DNA of 6,958 nucleotides, taken from Candidatus Melainabacteria bacterium GWA2_34_9 (lineage in GTDB: Bacteria > Cyanobacteriota > Vampirovibrionia > Gastranaerophilales > UBA9971). A program made the position numbers and the translations under genes. Positions 5,526 through 6,958 of this stretch are shown here, piece by piece. How positions within the stretch are numbered: position 1 is the first letter of the stretch; each line of letters opens with the position of its first letter. The DNA is taken from NCBI GenBank assembly GCA_001784535.1, contig MFRJ01000060.1, positions 19,385 to 26,342 of the forward strand, read 5' to 3'. Under the pieces are notes generated by a model that did not search any database, was not told the origin of the DNA, and saw only the letters and a list, made by a program, of their open reading frames with translations.

Positions 5526-6958
5526 TTATCTTAAATTATAAATTTTCTTATAATTCCAGTAACTTTTATAAACTTTTTTCACGTATATATTTGTTTCTTC
5601 GTAAGGAATATCTTCTATGAATTCATCTATATCCATGCCCGGCTTTGCATTTAGCCATCTTTCAACAGCACCGGGACCTCCATTATAAGCAGCTACGGCA
5701 AAAACCATATTGTTATGTAAAGAACCTTTTACATGGTTTAAATAAGCTGTACCAAGCTTTATATTTACATCAGGATCAAATAATTGTACACCGCTATAGT
5801 TTCCAAGACCTTTCCATCTTGCTATATCTTTTGCAGTTCCCGGTAAAATCTGCATAAGTCCTCGTGCATTAGAATAACTAAGAGCAAAAGTATTAAAATA
5901 ACTTTCTTCCTTCATTAAAGAAAGAACTATAACAGGATCAAGTTTATTTAATTCTGAATTGTAATTTATATTTTCAGGATAATAAACAGGATAAATCAGC
6001 TTCCATTTGGGGTCATTACTGTCAGGTTTTTCTAAAAGCTTATCCATTTTGTTTCTTGCAATAACTATTGATTTGGAAATAATACCGTTTTGAAAATTTA
6101 TCCAGCTTTCAAAAAACGCATCATCTTTCAGAAAGGCTGAAACAGTTTCATAATCTCCGACATTTATTAATTCCATTGACTGTTTGCCATATAAACGAGT
6201 TATTTCTCCGTTGGAATATGGCAATTTAACTTCAATCTGATCTTCGGGAATTCTATTGTATGAATTCGTTTTCCATCCCGGATCAACCCCTGTTTTTAAA
6301 GCGGTAATTCTTCCATCAGACCTGAAAGCATAATAACTGTCAGGATATTTAGAAAGAACTGTTTTATAATAATAATATGCTTTAGATTTATCGCCTCTTT
6401 TTTCGTATATTTTTCCCATCCAGAAATGAATTGAGGGAGAAGCTTTGGAGTTTTCGTACTTTGCTATATGATTTTCGCCCAATTTTATTGCTAATTTATA
6501 ATTATCTTTTTTATTAAGATAATTATCCCAAAAAACATTCCATAACGCTTCTGAAGCAAAGTTTCCTTTTGGATACTTGCTTACTATTTCCCAATAATAT
6601 TTAAGAGCCTTGCTTTTTGGCATCAGCTGGGCTTTATGAAACAATGCAAAATCTCTTGCGGTTCCTGCAAAACCCAAAATTTCATCCCAACTTTTATCTA
6701 TTCTTTTAGGATTTAATGAAACATAAGCCTGCATTGCCTGTTCAAAATTTTCTTTTTTTTCACAGGCGGATGAAGATTTTTTTAAACCTTCTTTATAGAA
6801 ATAAAGTGCTCTATTCCTGTCGCCAAGTGCTTCATGGTTTTTTGCAAGGTAGTACCAGCTGTATTTTAGAGGAACTTGTTTTAGGTAAAAAAGCGATTTT
6901 GAATAATTTTCAGCATTATAAAGAGCTATAGCTATTTCTTTTATCTGTTTTAATGAAT
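5526..6958 (-). CDS. Lytic transglycosylase, Slt-like, with N-terminal TPR region (5'-truncated)
   Basis: This enzyme is predicted to cleave the MurNAc-GlcNAc bond of peptidoglycan, forming 1,6-anhydro-MurNAc, in the cell envelope. The frame stays open from the ATG at 6734 to the window edge, adding 74 residues (476 visible), so that ATG is internal and the true start is outside. The added part reads as a tetratricopeptide-like repeat ('ALYNAENYSKSLFYLKQV', 'YLAKNHEALGDRNRALYFYK'). More TPR-like helices follow at about visible residues 115-216. The GH23/SLT domain occupies about 339-469, with the ES motif in MKEESYF (likely catalytic Glu351, codon 5904-5906), GLMQILPGTA (from 367) and AAYNGGPGAVERW (from 422). 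A helical N-terminal superhelix followed by a C-terminal SLT domain is the Slt70 plan (about 640 residues in E. coli), so perhaps 150 or more residues are missing, including any signal peptide. It ends in TAA, 69 bp upstream of the copper ATPase. Confidence 0.92.
   Translation of the reverse strand, partial: SLKQIKEIAIALYNAENYSKSLFYLKQVPLKYSWYYLAKNHEALGDRNRALYFYKEGLKKSSSACEKKENFEQAMQAYVSLNPKRIDKSWDEILGFAGTARDFALFHKAQLMPKSKALKYYWEIVSKYPKGNFASEALWNVFWDNYLNKKDNYKLAIKLGENHIAKYENSKASPSIHFWMGKIYEKRGDKSKAYYYYKTVLSKYPDSYYAFRSDGRITALKTGVDPGWKTNSYNRIPEDQIEVKLPYSNGEITRLYGKQSMELINVGDYETVSAFLKDDAFFESWINFQNGIISKSIVIARNKMDKLLEKPDSNDPKWKLIYPVYYPENINYNSELNKLDPVIVLSLMKEESYFNTFALSYSNARGLMQILPGTAKDIARWKGLGNYSGVQLFDPDVNIKLGTAYLNHVKGSLHNNMVFAVAAYNGGPGAVERWLNAKPGMDIDEFIEDIPYEETNIYVKKVYKSYWNYKKIYNLR

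Noticed and set aside
6732..6734. ATG as start of the transglycosylase
   Set aside because: No in-frame stop exists between it and the right edge, and the upstream frame encodes TPR-like sequence.

Overview
The window is AT-rich (by eye roughly one third G+C) and densely coded. It holds five protein genes, two cut off by the window edges, and one 186-bp non-coding gap with repeat-like structure. The best clue to the organism is the left-edge gene. Its adenylate-forming ligase reads very like the acyl-ACP synthetase / long-chain acyl-CoA ligase of cyanobacteria (core motifs, the 'IDQIMLVGQDQ' stretch, the 'ENGLMTQT' tail), yet the composition is far more AT-rich than most cyanobacteria. A non-photosynthetic cyanobacterial relative (Vampirovibrionia/'Melainabacteria') fits. 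This is inference from remembered family sequences, not a search.

Layout: (1) positions 1-1040, plus strand: C-terminal 345 residues of the acyl-ACP/acyl-CoA synthetase. (2) 1043-1909, minus: membrane-anchored alpha/beta hydrolase, converging on gene 1 with a 2-bp gap. (3) 1926-3068, minus: 3-dehydroquinate synthase (aroB), probably starting at TTG and 16 bp upstream of the hydrolase gene. (4) 3069-3254: non-coding, mostly filled by a 123-bp element (3085-3207) with near-identical 12-bp inverted ends and two internal palindromes, resembling a MITE or interspersed palindromic repeat. (5) 3255-5456, minus: Cu(I)-type P1B ATPase. (6) 5457-5525: short leader holding a 19-pair inverted repeat that ends at the ATPase ATG and buries its Shine-Dalgarno. 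(7) 5526 to the right edge, minus: TPR-containing lytic transglycosylase, open through the edge.

The four minus-strand genes run in one direction (transglycosylase, Cu ATPase, aroB, hydrolase), and I see no classical terminator between them. They are not an obvious pathway: cell-wall turnover, copper efflux, aromatic amino-acid synthesis and an undefined hydrolase. aroB and the hydrolase gene are close enough to be co-transcribed. The other two junctions carry secondary-structure elements that could set expression separately.

I do not see a new multi-gene system. The two things most worth a second look are the SD-masking hairpin in front of the copper ATPase and the inverted-repeat element beside the aroB ribosome binding site.
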